DNA of 64,000 nucleotides from Zea mays (Eukaryota > Streptophyta > Magnoliopsida > Poales > Poaceae), in the NCBI RefSeq assembly GCF_902167145.1, contig NC_050099.1:238464588-238528587 (forward strand), given 5' to 3'. Shown one piece after another: positions 19,752 to 31,700 of this stretch (its first letter is position 1; the number at the start of each line of letters is the position of its first letter). Made by a program: the position numbers and the translations under genes. A model generated the notes under the pieces. The model did not search any database. It worked only from the letters and a program-made list of their open reading frames with translations, and was not told the DNA's origin.

Positions 19752-22700
19752 TCAATCAAAGTTCCAAGAATCTAAGATGTTTAGCTCATTCTTAAGCTTG
19801 CTAAAAGTCTTCTCATCTAGGGGCTTGGTAAAGATATCGGCTAATTGGTTGTGGGTGCTAACATAAGCAATTTCGATATCCCCTTTTGTTGTTGATCTCT
19901 CAAAAAGTGATACCGGATGTCTAGGGGCTTGGTAAAGATATCAGCTAATTGGTTGTGTTCAACGGGATTATCCGCCATGTGGATTGCACTCTCATTATTA
20001 CATAGGAGAGGGACTTTGCTCAACTTGTAGCCATAGTCCCTAAGGGTTTGCCTCATCCAAAGTAATTGTGCACAACAATGGCCTACAGCAATATGCTCGT
20101 CTTCGACGGTGGATAGAGCTACTAAATTTTTTTTCTTTGAAGCCCAAGACACCAGGAATCTTCCTAGAAACTGACAAGTCTCTGATGTGCTCTTCCTGTC
20201 AATTTTACATCCGGCATAATCGGCATCGGAATACCCAATTAGATCAAAGGTAGATCCTTTGGGGTACCAAAGCCCAAACTTAGGAGTGTAAACTAAATAT
20301 CTCATGATTCTTTTCACGGCCCTAAGGTGAACTTCCTTAGGATTTGCCTGGAACCTTGCACACATGCATACAGAAATCATAATATCCAGTCGTGAAGCAC
20401 ATAAATAGAGTAAAGATCCTATCATCGACCGGTATACCTTTTGATCTACAGATTTACCTCCCGTGTCGAGGTCGAGATGCTCATTTGTTCCCATGGGAGT
20501 CTTGATGGGTTTGGCATTCCTCATTCCAAACTTCTTGAGTATATCTTGAATGTACTTAGTTTGGCAGATGAAGGTGCCCTCTTGGAGTTGCTTGATTTGA
20601 AATCCGAGGAAATACTTCAACTCCCCCATCATGGACATCTCAAATTTATGTATCATGATCCTACCAAACTCTTCACAAGATGACTTGTTAGTAGACCCAA
20701 ATATAATATCATCAACATAAATTTGGCATAAAACAGGTATTTAACAATTGTTTTAGTGAAGAGAGTAGGGTCAGCTTTGCCAACTTTAAAGCCATTAGTG
20801 ATAAGAAAGTCTCTCAGGCATTCATACCATGCTCTTAGGGCTTGCTTGAGCCCATAAAACTCCTTTGAGAGCTTATAAACATGTGTATGATACTCACTAT
20901 CTCCAAAGCCGGGAGGTTGCTCAACATATACATCTTCCTTGATAGGGTTGCTGAGGAAAGCACTCTTCACCTCCATTTGATATAAGCCATGGTAAGTAGC
21001 ATAGGCAAGTAATATACGAATTGACTCAAGCCTAGCTACGGGTGCATAGGTTTCATCAAAATCCAAACCTTCGACTTGTGAATATCCCTTGGCAACAAGT
21101 TAGGAGTCACCACACCATGCTCATCTTGTTTGTTGTGGAATACCCATTTGGTACCTACAACATTTTGGTTAGGACATAGAACTAAATGTCATACCTCATT
21201 CCTTGTGAAGTTGTTGAGCTCATCTTACATTGCCACCACCTAGTCTGGATCTCTAAGTGCATCATCTATCATGTATGGCTCAATAGAAGACACAAAAGAG
21301 TAATGTTCACAAAAATGAGCAACTCGAGATCAAGTGGTTACCCCCTTGTGAATGTCACCAAGTATGGAGTTGACGGGGTGATCTCTTTGAATTGCTTGGT
21401 GGACCCTTGGGTGCGGTGGTATTTGATCCTGAATCTCTTGATCACCGTCCTTGTCTTGACCATCTTCATCTCCCCTTGATCAATGTTCTCTTCTTGAGGT
21501 GGCTCATCATCTTGATCTTGATCCTCGTCCTCTTGAGCCATTTCCTCATCTTGAGTTGGTGGATATACTTGTATGGAAGATGATGGTTGATCTTGTGCTT
21601 GTGGAGGCTCTTCGGATTCTTTTGGGCAGACATCCCCTATGGACATGTTCCTTAGCGCGATGCATGGAGCCTCTTCATCATCTAATTCATCAAGATCAAC
21701 TTGCTCCACATGGGAGCCATTAGTCTCATCAAACACAATGTCACAAGAAACTTCAATTAATCCAGTGGACTTGTTGAAGACTTTATATGCCCTTGTGTTT
21801 GAGTCATAACCAAGTAAAAAGCCTTCTACTGCTTTACAAGCAAATTTAGAATTTCTACCTCTTTTAATAAGAATAAAGAATTTGCTCCCAAAAACTCTAA
21901 AATAATAAATATTGGGCTTTTTACCAGTGAGGAGTTCATATGATGTTTTCTTAAGGATTTGGTGAAGGTAGAGTCGGTTGATGGAGTAGCAAGCGATGTT
22001 AATTGCTTCCGCCCAAAACCAATCCGGTGTCTTGTGCTCATCAAGCATGGTCCTTGCCATGTCCAATAGAGTTCAATTCTTCCTTTCCACTACACCATTT
22101 TGTTGAGGTGTGTAGGGAGAAGCGAACTCATGCATGATGCCCTCTTCCTCAAGAAATCCTTCGATTTGAGAGTTCTTGAACTCTGTTCTGTTGTCGCTTC
22201 TAATCTTCTTGATTCTCAATTCGAGCTCATTTTGAGCTCGTCTCAAGAATCTCTTTAAGGTCTCTTGGGTTTGAGATTTTTCCTGCAAAAAGAATAACTA
22301 AGTGAAGTGAGAATAATCATCCACAATAACAAGACAATACTTACTCCTGTCGATGCTTATGTAAGCGATCGGGCCGAATAGATCCATGTGGAGTAGCTCA
22401 AGCGGCCTGTCGGTCGTCATGATGTTCTTGTGTGGATGGTGAGTTCCAACTTGCTTCTCTGCTTGACATGCGCTACAAATCCTGTCTTTCTCAAAATGAA
22501 CATTTCTTAGTCCTAAAATGTGATCTCTCTTTAGAAGTTTGTAAAGATTCTTCATCCCAACATGAGCAAGTCGGCGATGCCAGAGCCAGCCTATATTTGT
22601 CTTAGCAATTAAGCAAGTGTCTAGTTCAGCATTGTTATCATTAAAATCAACTAAATATAGCTGACCATCTAACACTCTCTTAAAAGCTATTGAATCATCA

Positions 22701-23005
22701 CTTCTTCTAAAGACAGTAACACCAACATTAGTAAAGAGACAGTTGTAGCCCATTTTACATAATTGAGAAACTGAAAGCAAGTTGTAATCTAAAGAATCTA
22801 CAAGAAAAATATTGGAAATGGAATGGTCAGGGGATATAGCAATTTTACCCAAACCTTTGACCAAACCTTGATTTTCGTCCCCAAATGTGATAGCTCTTTG
22901 GGGATCATCCTTTTTCTCATATGAGGAGAACATCCTTTTCTCCCCTGTCATGTGGTTTGTGCACCCGCTATCGATTATCCAACTTGTTCCACCGGATGCA
23001 TAAAC
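19752..23005 (-). pseudogene. S4 pol, decayed
   Basis: A Sirevirus pol read leftwards from the protease region (VYASGG near 23005). It includes pre-integrase and integrase ([27 protein letters not shown]), an acidic linker, reverse transcriptase ([27 protein letters not shown]) and RNase H (DRKSTSETCQFLG, LLCNNESAIHMADNP), ending LNILDSWNFD at 19752. It is broken by at least five frameshifts or stops (near 22290, 22070, 21335, 21070 and 20655). The YVDD region is shifted out of frame by a small deletion, and SDNGTEF has become SDNRTEF. In RNase H a second QLADIFTKPLD patch replaces the normal SRTKHID near 19930. Confidence 0.88.
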
Positions 23006-23018
23006 CTACAAAACAAAT

Positions 23019-23472
23019 TTAGGTCTTGTTCTTAGGTACCCAAACGGTCTTGGGTCCTTTCACATTAGAAACAAGCACCTTGGGTACCCAAACACAAGTC
23101 TTGGGACTCTTGTGTTTGCCCCCAATATATTTGGCAACTGCTTTTCCTGATTTGTTAGTTAGCACAAAGGATGCATCAAAAGTCTTAAATGAAATGCTAT
23201 GTTCATTTGATGCATTAACAATTTACTTTTAGGCATTTTGATATGAGTTGAATGCTTAGAGCTAGAAGCCTCATTACTATACATGTAAGCATGATGAAAC
23301 AATATGAGATTTTCTAGCATGAATTTTCCTAATTTTGTGCTCAGGATAGGTCTCAGGATATAAAATGTAACCTCTCTATCCTGAACCATGGGAGCCTTAC
23401 CCTTAACAAAATTAGATAGTCTGTTCTTGGGGGCATTAAGTTTGGTGTTGCTTTGGCTCCCTTGTTGGAAGC
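23019..23472 (-). pseudogene. S4 gag, C-terminal part
   Basis: The end of a Sirevirus gag gene (frame ends KTVWVPKNKT at 23019-23021), homologous to the S1 gag C-terminus at 3783-4215 but with frame breaks. It is separated from the rest of the gene (36982-39003) by the Tekay insertion. Its last 36 bases (23437-23472) are repeated at 36982-37017. Confidence 0.8.
23437..23472. repeat. 36-bp direct repeat flanking the Tekay element (left copy)
   Basis: The 36 bases starting TAAGTTTGGTGTTGC and ending TTGTTGGAAGC are identical to 36982-37017, directly after the element. The equivalent gag region of S1 has this stretch once, so one copy came with the insertion. Normal target duplications of such elements are about 5 bp. 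Confidence 0.85.
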
Positions 23473-26400
23473 TGTAACACCCTGAATTTGGGGGTATAAA
23501 ATTTCCTTGCTCATATTCACAAATTCAGGTGTTACTTCCTTTTCTCATCCTTCCTAATTCTTTTCCCTCTCATTTCTATAGGAGCTAAGTGCTTATTTTA
23601 CTTGTAATTGTAGTCTATTATGTTAAACCCTAGTGGAGTATGAATTGTTGCATCATGTTGAACCCTAGATTTCACTTTTGTTTGGTGCATAATTCTCAAA
23701 AGGTCTAATTTGAATTTGGGGCCCATTTGAATTTGAATCAAATAGAATAAATAAAAGAAAAGGGAGAAACAATTCAGAATAAAAGAAAAAGGTAAAGCAG
23801 CCCAACCCAGCCGCCCCCTCGGCCTTTCGGCCCAGCCGGCCCATCTCTCGCGCGCGCGCCTCCCTCCCCTCCTCTCTCTGCGCAGCGGGCCCGGCCTGTC
23901 GGCGCGGCCGCCTTCCGCGTACCCGCCCCTTTCTCTCTCTGTTCGCCCGGCCCCACCTGTCGGCGCCCGCTTTCCCCGCGCGCGCTCGCTCTCTCTCTGC
24001 TCGCGGGCCCGGGCTGTCAGCCCCGTCTTCCTCGCGTAACCGCCGCCGAGCTGCTCGCGCCCGCCTTCCCCGCGCCCACGTCGCGCGTGGAACTCGCCCC
24101 ACCTCGCCCTCGGCCACTTGTGCCCCGAGCCCACTCGCCCTCACCCTCTCCCCCCATTTGCGCCCAGTAGACCCTCTCTCCCCCCCCCTCGCTGCGCGCA
24201 CGCAGAGCGCCGCCGCCATAACCCCGCCGTCCCGAGCTCGGTTTCTCGTCGCCGGTGGAGCTCCGCCGCGCCCTTAGCCCCGGTGAGCTCCGCTCTGGCG
24301 TCCGCAACCCGGAACGCGCCCCAATTCCCTCTCCCCCTCCCTATTTCTCTCTGCCCGCGCTCACCCGTCGTCCGCCGTGCAGCCGCCACCGTCGACCCGG
24401 GTCCCCGTCGCGTCCCCGTCGCCGCCGAGGAGTCCCCGGAGCCCGCCTTGAGGTAACGGACCTCTCCCGCCCCTATCGCCCCTTGCTTTGCTCTCTGTTG
24501 CGCTTGATTGCTCGCCGGAGTAGAATAACCCCGCCGCCGAGCCGCCCCGCCGTGAACCGCCCCCCTCCGGTGCCTCTGCCCCGACCCAGACCCTACCGGA
24601 GAACTCCCCGCGCCCTCCCCGATCTCCCCGACCACTCGGATTGCCCCAGAGCCCCGCCAGTCGCCCGCGCCCCTCGTCTCCGGCGAGCCCTCCGCCGCGG
24701 GGACGAGCGCCGCCGCCCCAGCTAGCCGTAGGGAAGACCCAGGCCGCCCATCCGATCTCCGCCGCTCAACCCAGATCGGGCGGTCCTGATTCAACTCGCC
24801 CGGACCTAATCCTGGCCGTCCGCCAGCGATCCAGCGGCCCAGGCCCACTACCCCCTCACCCCGTCTCTCTGCCCGCTAGGCCCCGCCTGTCAGCCCGCCC
24901 GCGCGCTCGCTCTGCCGTTTGGGCCCCGCCTGTCAGCGCGCCCGCGCTGTCCGCCCGGCCCCGCCTGCCAGTCGCCCGCGCGCGCTGTCCGCCCGGCCCC
25001 GCCTGTCAGCCACCCAGGCCGCCGCGCGCCCGCGCGCCCGCCCGCAGGATCTAATCCTGATCGTTCGCTTTAGATCTGACGGCTGTAAGCGCTCGATACC
25101 CCTTCGCCCGCGCTTTTCTTAAAGAGCCCCCCTGTTTTCTGGAAATTGCGCCCGCCGTCCCTGGTTTCTCGCAGTTAAGTCCCTGGCCCTTTTATTTAAT
25201 TAAAAATAAGTCCTTAGGGTATAATTTTAACCCCTAAACTTGTAAAATTCATAACTTTGTCATATGAACTCCAAATTAGGTGCTTCAAATTGCAAAATGT
25301 TCATAATATTATTATCTATCTGTTTATGCAATGTTTCCCTGCTGTTTCCATGTATTAATTAATAGCTAATCACTAGGATAGGATTAAGACTATAGAAACC
25401 TTATTTAAGATAATTGGAAATGAGTAGACTTTAATAAAAGTTGGATTACTTAAGTTTATGGACTTAAACACCTAAGTTTAGGAACTTAAACCAGATAATT
25501 ATTTAATCCCACCACCAACTTAGACCTGATTAGTGGTTAGTGAATCACTTTGTGTAGTCCTCTACCCCCAGACCTAGGGAACTTTAGAGTGCCTATCCCT
25601 TTTCTGTTATGAACTTGTGACCCCTCTCTGCTGCATATGTTTGGTATATTGTTTTTGTTTGTTATTTTCCCAAGTGCATAGTGTGAATGATTGCTTTGCG
25701 TAGACAACGAGCAGTCTGTGTTTCCCGAGGCAGTTGCAGAGGAAGTCCCTGATCAGCAGTTTGGTGAAGGCAAGTGTCCTCTGTCCCATTATGTCCTATT
25801 CATTTATAACTTACTACCCCGCATTACTTTCCTGAAACCTAAGGATTGACTAGCTTTGCACTTTACTTTATCCTTGCTGACCTTATGGGCTATTATGGTT
25901 AGCACTTTGCTACTGCTTTAACATAATCAATGAACATGATGTGGCTATTTATGATACTGTTATCCTGTTGATGTTGATGATCTTGTGATACTCTAGGGGG
26001 CTCAGGCTGTTTCCTGAGTACCTCTCCGTAAGGACTGGTTCGTTGAGAGACCACCCGGGATAACAGTGCAACCATGAGGGTGAAATGGGATGCCCTTAGC
26101 TGATTAATTGGATGAACTAGAGGTGTAGTTGCTTAGCCGTCGTGCCGTCAATGGGGTCCAGGCACAGTGCTTGCTCTACCGAGGCTGAGTGCCGAGGTTC
26201 TTTCGTTTTGCTCTTTGTTAGTCACTCTCCTGCGGGGAGGGGTACTGTGTTTATCAAACTGGAGAAACCTAACGGGCAGCTACGATCTCTAGGGAATCTT
26301 TGTAAAAGCTACGTAGTGATGCCCTGCCGGACCACCTAGGTAGTGGTCAATGGGGATTAGCTCTCCCCGGGTAGAAAGGGAATCATGACTCATGGGTAAA

Positions 26401-27082
26401 GTGTGCGACCTCTGCAGAGGGTAGTGAAACTGGTATATCAGCCGTGCTCACGGTTAAGAGCAGCCTTGGGATCCTCTTTGATTAGAGATACAGATGGTTC
26501 GAGATGCAATGGTTGTGATATGGTTTTGGTTCGACTATGATGATGTTGTTCCTCGATGAGGAAATGGTTTACGGGTTGGTTAATGCTAAAATCTGGCTTC
26601 TACTAATGATAAATACCTGACCAACTAAAAGCAACTGCTTGAGCCTAACCCCACATAAAGCTAGTCCACTTCAGCCAAACGGGACATTTGCTGAGTACGT
26701 TGATGTGTACTCATCCTTGCTTTACCACAAAACACCAGGTTGTCTGCATTGTAACCACTGCTCAGGAGAAGGTGAAGCCGTGGAAGGAGACTTCCAGGAG
26801 TTCCAAGACTACGATGAATTCTAGGCGTGGGTTGGCGGCAACCCCCAGTCAGCTGCCTGTGGAGGATTTATCTTTACTGTGTTTCGTTTAGCACTTTGAT
26901 TTACCTGTTAAGACAATGACTATGTGGATGTCTATGACTCTATGATGTAATAAGTACCCTTTTATATTATTATTCGAGCATTGTGTGATGATGTTCATTT
27001 ATGTAATCGCTGTGTACGTGAGTTCTGATCCTGGCACGTACATAGTTCGCATTCGGTTTGCCTTCCAAAACCGGGTGTGACA
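23473..27082 (+). mobile_element. Tekay 5' LTR
   Basis: 3,610 bp. The outer 330 bp is A+T-rich. Bases 23800-25130 are strongly GC-rich with many CG dinucleotides and a repeated word around CCCCGCCTGTCAGC (near 23890, 23950, 24010, 24887, 24927, 24960 and 25000). The rest is average in composition. The many ORFs in the GC-rich part, on both strands, carry no recognisable domain and recur in the other LTR. Confidence 0.9.
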
Positions 27083-27086
27083 TAAG

Positions 27087-27099
27087 TGGTATCAAAGCC
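27087..27099 (+). other. Tekay primer-binding site
   Basis: TGGTATCAAAGCC lies four bases after the LTR end. It is a one-base variant of the initiator tRNA-Met complementary site TGGTATCAGAGCC. Confidence 0.85.
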
Positions 27100-27337
27100 C
27101 ATGCTGACTGTAGGACCGCTGACCTAGAGTAGCACTGGTCGTACTAAGGACTATTGACCCTTCCCCTCACCTTGACATCTGATGTTACTTCAAAAAGTCG
27201 GTCACCTCGACCAACCCTATATTTTACTATCTATCTATACAATACCTTGTTAAAATTTTTATCTTATTCTGTCTTTGGTTTATTCACTTGTCATATTAGT
27301 TCTGCTCTTACTCTTATGCTTACGGTGTCTTTTGTAG

Positions 27338-28357
27338 ATGGCTCGTCTTAGACACACTGCACGTAAGTCGGTGATTCCTTTCCTGCCGTCTCGACTTGCG
27401 GAGCGTCCTCTGCACCGCACCGTGTCCGGACAGTCGAGTCACCTGGAGAGGCTGCACCACCGCCTGCGTGAGGAGCAGGAACGCCGGCGCCAGCACGGAG
27501 AGCAGCAGGGCTCTTCCTCCTCACCCCAGCAGGAGGTGGAGACCGTGAGGCCCCGTTCCTCTGTTGCCCAGCTGGAGGCGCCCCTTGTTCCACCGCGGGA
27601 CGCCCCGGCTGTTGGAGGAGCTTCAGGAGGAGGTTCTGGAGGAGACCCCGACGACGACGACTCAGCCCACAGTACGGAGTCCTCTGAGCCGCAGGAGGCG
27701 GAAGGATGGGTCGCCCGACCCATCACCCGTGACGCCGCTCGCGGTTGTCACTTCCACGACGCGCTCGACACCTTGCTGCGCCAGGCTTTCGACCGGCACA
27801 CCTGGTCGATCGAGTATCGTTGTGTAGTCTACCAGCACAGTCGCGGGAGGTACCCGGACCGCTGGGAGGCTACCTGCCTAGTTCGCCGTCCGGAGGATGA
27901 CCTCCGGGGTGCGGAGGCCGTTTCGGAGCACTATTCCATCTCCGAGAGGGACACTGCAGAGGCGGCTATGCAGGATGCAGCACGACGTGCACTCTCTCAG
28001 TACTGTTCTTTGTTCGGTGGCGTGGCCGATGGTCTTAACCTTCGGTACTACCCCCGTCGCCCTACTGGCAGCACAGAGAGTGTGGTTGTTTCACCTGTTG
28101 GTGAGGCTAACCCTAGGTTGAGCAGCACAGTCAACCTAGTCGCAGTGCTTAACACGGAGCTGGATCACTCTCTGGACGAGCTAAGCAGGGCTCGAACGGA
28201 GATTGCGGAGTTGCGTGCTGAGCTGGCAGAGCGCCATCACCAGGAGGGTGGTTCTCCCGCTCCTGTTGGGACTCAGCACCCATACCGTTCACCGCCACGT
28301 GGTCACCACACTTATGGTTCCCCTGTCTGTAAGACCAGGATAGATCTGGATCCTTAG
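27338..28357 (+). CDS. Tekay upstream ORF (unknown function, 339 aa)
   Basis: An open frame between the primer-binding site and gag-pol, not part of the standard gag-pol set. Its ATG is immediately preceded by a pyrimidine-rich stretch ending TTTTGTAG, like a splice acceptor. Residues 1-80 are Arg/Gln-rich and 80-125 are Gly/Asp/Ser-rich. A compact region at about 130-235 includes FDRHTWSIEYRCVVYQ, RWEATCLVRRP and AEAAMQDAARRALSQYCSLF. A coiled coil at about 270-305 includes LNTELDHSLDELSRARTEI. The beta-rich stretch followed by an Ala-rich helix loosely recalls a double-stranded-RNA-binding fold, which is inference only. A GTAAGA donor at 28329 could splice to the acceptor before gag-pol, changing the last residues. 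I do not recognise the protein. Confidence 0.6.
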   Translation: MARLRHTARKSVIPFLPSRLAERPLHRTVSGQSSHLERLHHRLREEQERRRQHGEQQGSSSSPQQEVETVRPRSSVAQLEAPLVPPRDAPAVGGASGGGSGGDPDDDDSAHSTESSEPQEAEGWVARPITRDAARGCHFHDALDTLLRQAFDRHTWSIEYRCVVYQHSRGRYPDRWEATCLVRRPEDDLRGAEAVSEHYSISERDTAEAAMQDAARRALSQYCSLFGGVADGLNLRYYPRRPTGSTESVVVSPVGEANPRLSSTVNLVAVLNTELDHSLDELSRARTEIAELRAELAERHHQEGGSPAPVGTQHPYRSPPRGHHTYGSPVCKTRIDLDP

Positions 28358-28761
28358 ATCGTTAGCATCGGAGTTTGTAATAATTCTTAAGTCAGATGTC
28401 TCAGTCTTAGGTAGTCAGCTTAGTTTGCTTATCAGTTGCTTCCATTTAGTTTAGTTTGCTTATCAGTCGCTTTCATGCTTGTTATGATGAACTTGTACTG
28501 GATTTGAATCTTTGTAATGACTGTAGCCAACATGTGGGTTTCCCCTGCAGTTTGGCTTAGCTAGTAATATTAATGAAGTCAGTTGTTTAGTTGGGAAGCC
28601 ATTTACTCTTACTTTCCTTTCTTATCTGAGAAGCTGTGTTGAATCATGAATGAGGATCAGTGAAGCTTTTTGTTCACTCAGTGTCATGAAGAATTCTGTA
28701 TTCTCTTTTCTTATGCTGAAGGGTTGTAAGATCGATGCTGATGTGTGAATGTCTTCCACAG
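28329..28761 (+). other. Candidate intron between upstream ORF and gag-pol
   Basis: Donor CTGTCT/GTAAGACC and acceptor GTCTTCCACAG/ATGTCTG enclose 433 bp that is T-rich and non-coding, unlike both flanks. After splicing the upstream frame would read TAT GTC TGA, so its stop overlaps the gag-pol ATG (ATGTCTGA). The prediction rests on motif and composition only. Confidence 0.4.
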
Positions 28762-31700
28762 ATGTCTGACAACAGGCGCCGATGCAACAGGCGTGCTCAG
28801 CAGGAGCAGCATGACCAGCAGGAGGAAAATCAGAGGCAGCCTCCCCCGCCACCCCCGATGTCAGTGGAGCAGATGTTCTTGATGCAGACCCAGGCAGTGC
28901 AGGCCATTGGACAGACTCTGGCAGCCATGCAGCAGGCTCAACAGCAGCCCCAACCCCAGTTGCAAGTGCAGATGCCCCAGATGCCACGAGATAAGCGTGG
29001 TGAGTTCATGAGAGGGCACCCTCCTACCTTCGCCCATTCTGCTGACCCCATGGATGCAGAAGACTGGCTGCGCGCAGTGGAGAGGGAACTGCGCACCGCC
29101 CAATGCGACGACAGAGAGAAGGTTCTGTATGGTCCCTGCCAGCTGAGGGGAGCAGCCCAGTCCTGGTGGGAGTCCTACCTCGCCACCCATGCTGACCCCG
29201 AAGCCATCACTTGGGAGGAATTCAGCGAGAGTTTCCGTCGGTACCATGTGCCCGAGGGACTAATGATCGTGAAGAAGGAGGAGTTTCTGGCTCTGAAGCA
29301 GGGACCCATGTCTGTTAGTGAGTACAGAGACAAGTTCCTGCAGCTGTCTCGTTATGCACCCGAGGATGTCAACACTGATGCCAAGAGGCAGTACAGGTTC
29401 ATGAGGGGCTTGGTGGATCCCCTGCATTACCAGTTGATGAATCACACCTTCCCCACCTTCCAGCACCTGATCGATAGGGCAGTCATGACTGAGAAGAAGC
29501 GTAAGGACATGGAAGATCGGAAGCGCAAGATGAGTGGACCCCAGTCCGGAGGCATCAGCCGTCCACGTTTCTCAGGCAGTTCATCTCAACAAGGCAGACC
29601 TGGTCACCCACAGGGATATCAGAATCAGAATCAGCGTCCGCATCAGCAGCAGTTTCAGAGGCAGTACCCGCAGCAGCAGCAGCAGTATCGTCAGCACAAC
29701 CAGCAGGGAGGTAATCAGTATCAGAAGCAGAACAACCAGGCACCTCGCCTTCCTGCCCCAGCAGCGAATCAGAGCAACCAAGCAGCCCCAGCACAAGGAG
29801 GAGGCAAAGGATGTTTCCACTGTGGAGATCAAGGCCACTGGGCGATGCAGTGCCCAAAGAAGATGGCTCAGCAGCAGACCAACCCCAATGCCCCAGCAAG
29901 GCAAGGTGTACTGCAGCCGGCAGCAGGCAATCGTAACCAAGCGTACAACCGTGGAAAGGTGAACCACTTGGAGGCCGAAGCGATCCAGGATGCACCAGAT
30001 GTGGCAGTAGGTATGTTCTCAGTCGAATCTCATCCCGCGAAAGTGCTATTTGATACTGGTGCAACTCATTCTTTTGTCACTGCAACATGGGTAGAATTGC
30101 ATAACATCTCAGTAGAGGCAATGATGCCACCCATGAGGATTAATTCGGTTGGTGGCAAGGTGCAAACAGATAAAATATGTTCAAACATAATGGTGGAAAT
30201 AAGGGGGATAGGATTCCCCAGTGACTTAATAGTAATAGGCACCCCTGGGATAGATGTCATTCTAGGGATGAACTGGTTAATGAAGTATGAAGCAAATGTT
30301 AGTTGTGACAAGAGGACCATAACATTGAAGTCCCCGTCAGGAGAAGAGGTAGTGGCCGAGCTAAGGATGCCTAAGTCGGAAGAGGGAGTCTGTCACCAGA
30401 TTTCTGTTGATAGTAAGGAGCCCAACCCGCTCGAGGCTATCAAGGTTGTGTCGGACTTTCCGGATGTGTTTCCCGAGGAGCTAACGGGTATGCCACCCGA
30501 GAGAAAAGTCGAATTTGCCATAGAGCTTATCCCTGGTACCGCCCCCATTTCCAAAAGAGCCTATCGAGTGTCTGGACCAGAATTGGTGGAACTCAAGAAG
30601 CAGATAGATGAGATGATAGAGAAGGGTTACATCAGGCCAAGTACCTCGCCTTGGGCCGCTCCAGTGTTGTTTGTAGAGAAGAAAGATGGTACCAAAAGGA
30701 TGTGCATAGACTACAGAGCCCTGAATGAAGTCACTGTCAAGAACAAGTACCCTCTGCCAAGGATAGAAGATTTGTTCGACCAGCTCAGAGGTGCCAGCGT
30801 ATTCTCGAAGATAGATCTGAGATCTGGTTACCATCAACTCAGAATCCGACCCTCGGACATACCGAAGACAGCATTCATCACCAAGTATGGGTTATATGAG
30901 TTCACAGTTATGTCCTTTGGATTGACAAATGCGCCAGCCTTCTTTATGTACCTGATGAACAGTGTGTTCATGGATTATCTGGACAAGTTTGTGGTAGTGT
31001 TCATCGATGACATTCTCATATACTCTCAAAGTGAGGAAGATCATGTGGAGCATTTGAAGATGGTATTGCAAAGGCTTCGAGAGCATCAGTTGTACGCCAA
31101 GCTGGGCAAATGCGAGTTCTGGATTCATGAAGTCTTGTTTCTGGGTCACATCATAAACCAAGAGGGATTGGCAGTGGATCCAAAGAAAGTAGCAGATATC
31201 CTGAACTGGAAAGCACCGAAAGATGTTCGTGGGATCAAGAGCTTCATTGGAATGGCTGGGTATTATAGGCGTTTCATTGAAGGTTTCTCGAAGATTGCTA
31301 GACCAATGACAGCGTTGCTAGCGAAGAAAGTTGAGTTTAAGTGGACCCAAAAGTGTCAGGAAGCATTTGAAGAACTGAAGAATAGATTGACTACAGCTCC
31401 TGTGCTAGTCCTGCCTGATGTCCACAAGTCATTCTCAGTGTATTGCGACGCTTCGTACACCGGATTGGGATGTGTGCTGATGCAAGAAGGGAGAGTTGTA
31501 GCATACTCCTCTCGACAGCTGAAGATCCATGAGAAGAATTACCCCACACATGACCTGGAATTGGCAGCAGTGGTTCATGCTTTGAAGACTTGGAGACATT
31601 ACCTGTATGGGCAGAAGTGCGACATCTACACAGATCATAAGAGTCTGAAATACATATTCACCCAGTCAGAGTTAAACATGAGGCAGCGAAGATGGTTGGA

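Noticed and set aside
24017..25122. Many ORFs of 60-235 codons in the GC-rich part of both Tekay LTRs (also 33916-35021)
   Set aside because: Low stop-codon density from high GC, on both strands in all frames, inside LTR sequence; no recognisable domain.
27087..27099. tRNA gene
   Set aside because: Only a 13-base tRNA-complementary primer-binding site next to an LTR; no cloverleaf.
28329..28761. In-frame fusion of the Tekay upstream ORF to gag-pol by splicing
   Set aside because: The predicted junction gives TAT GTC TGA, so the fusion would stop at once; only a stop/start overlap is possible.
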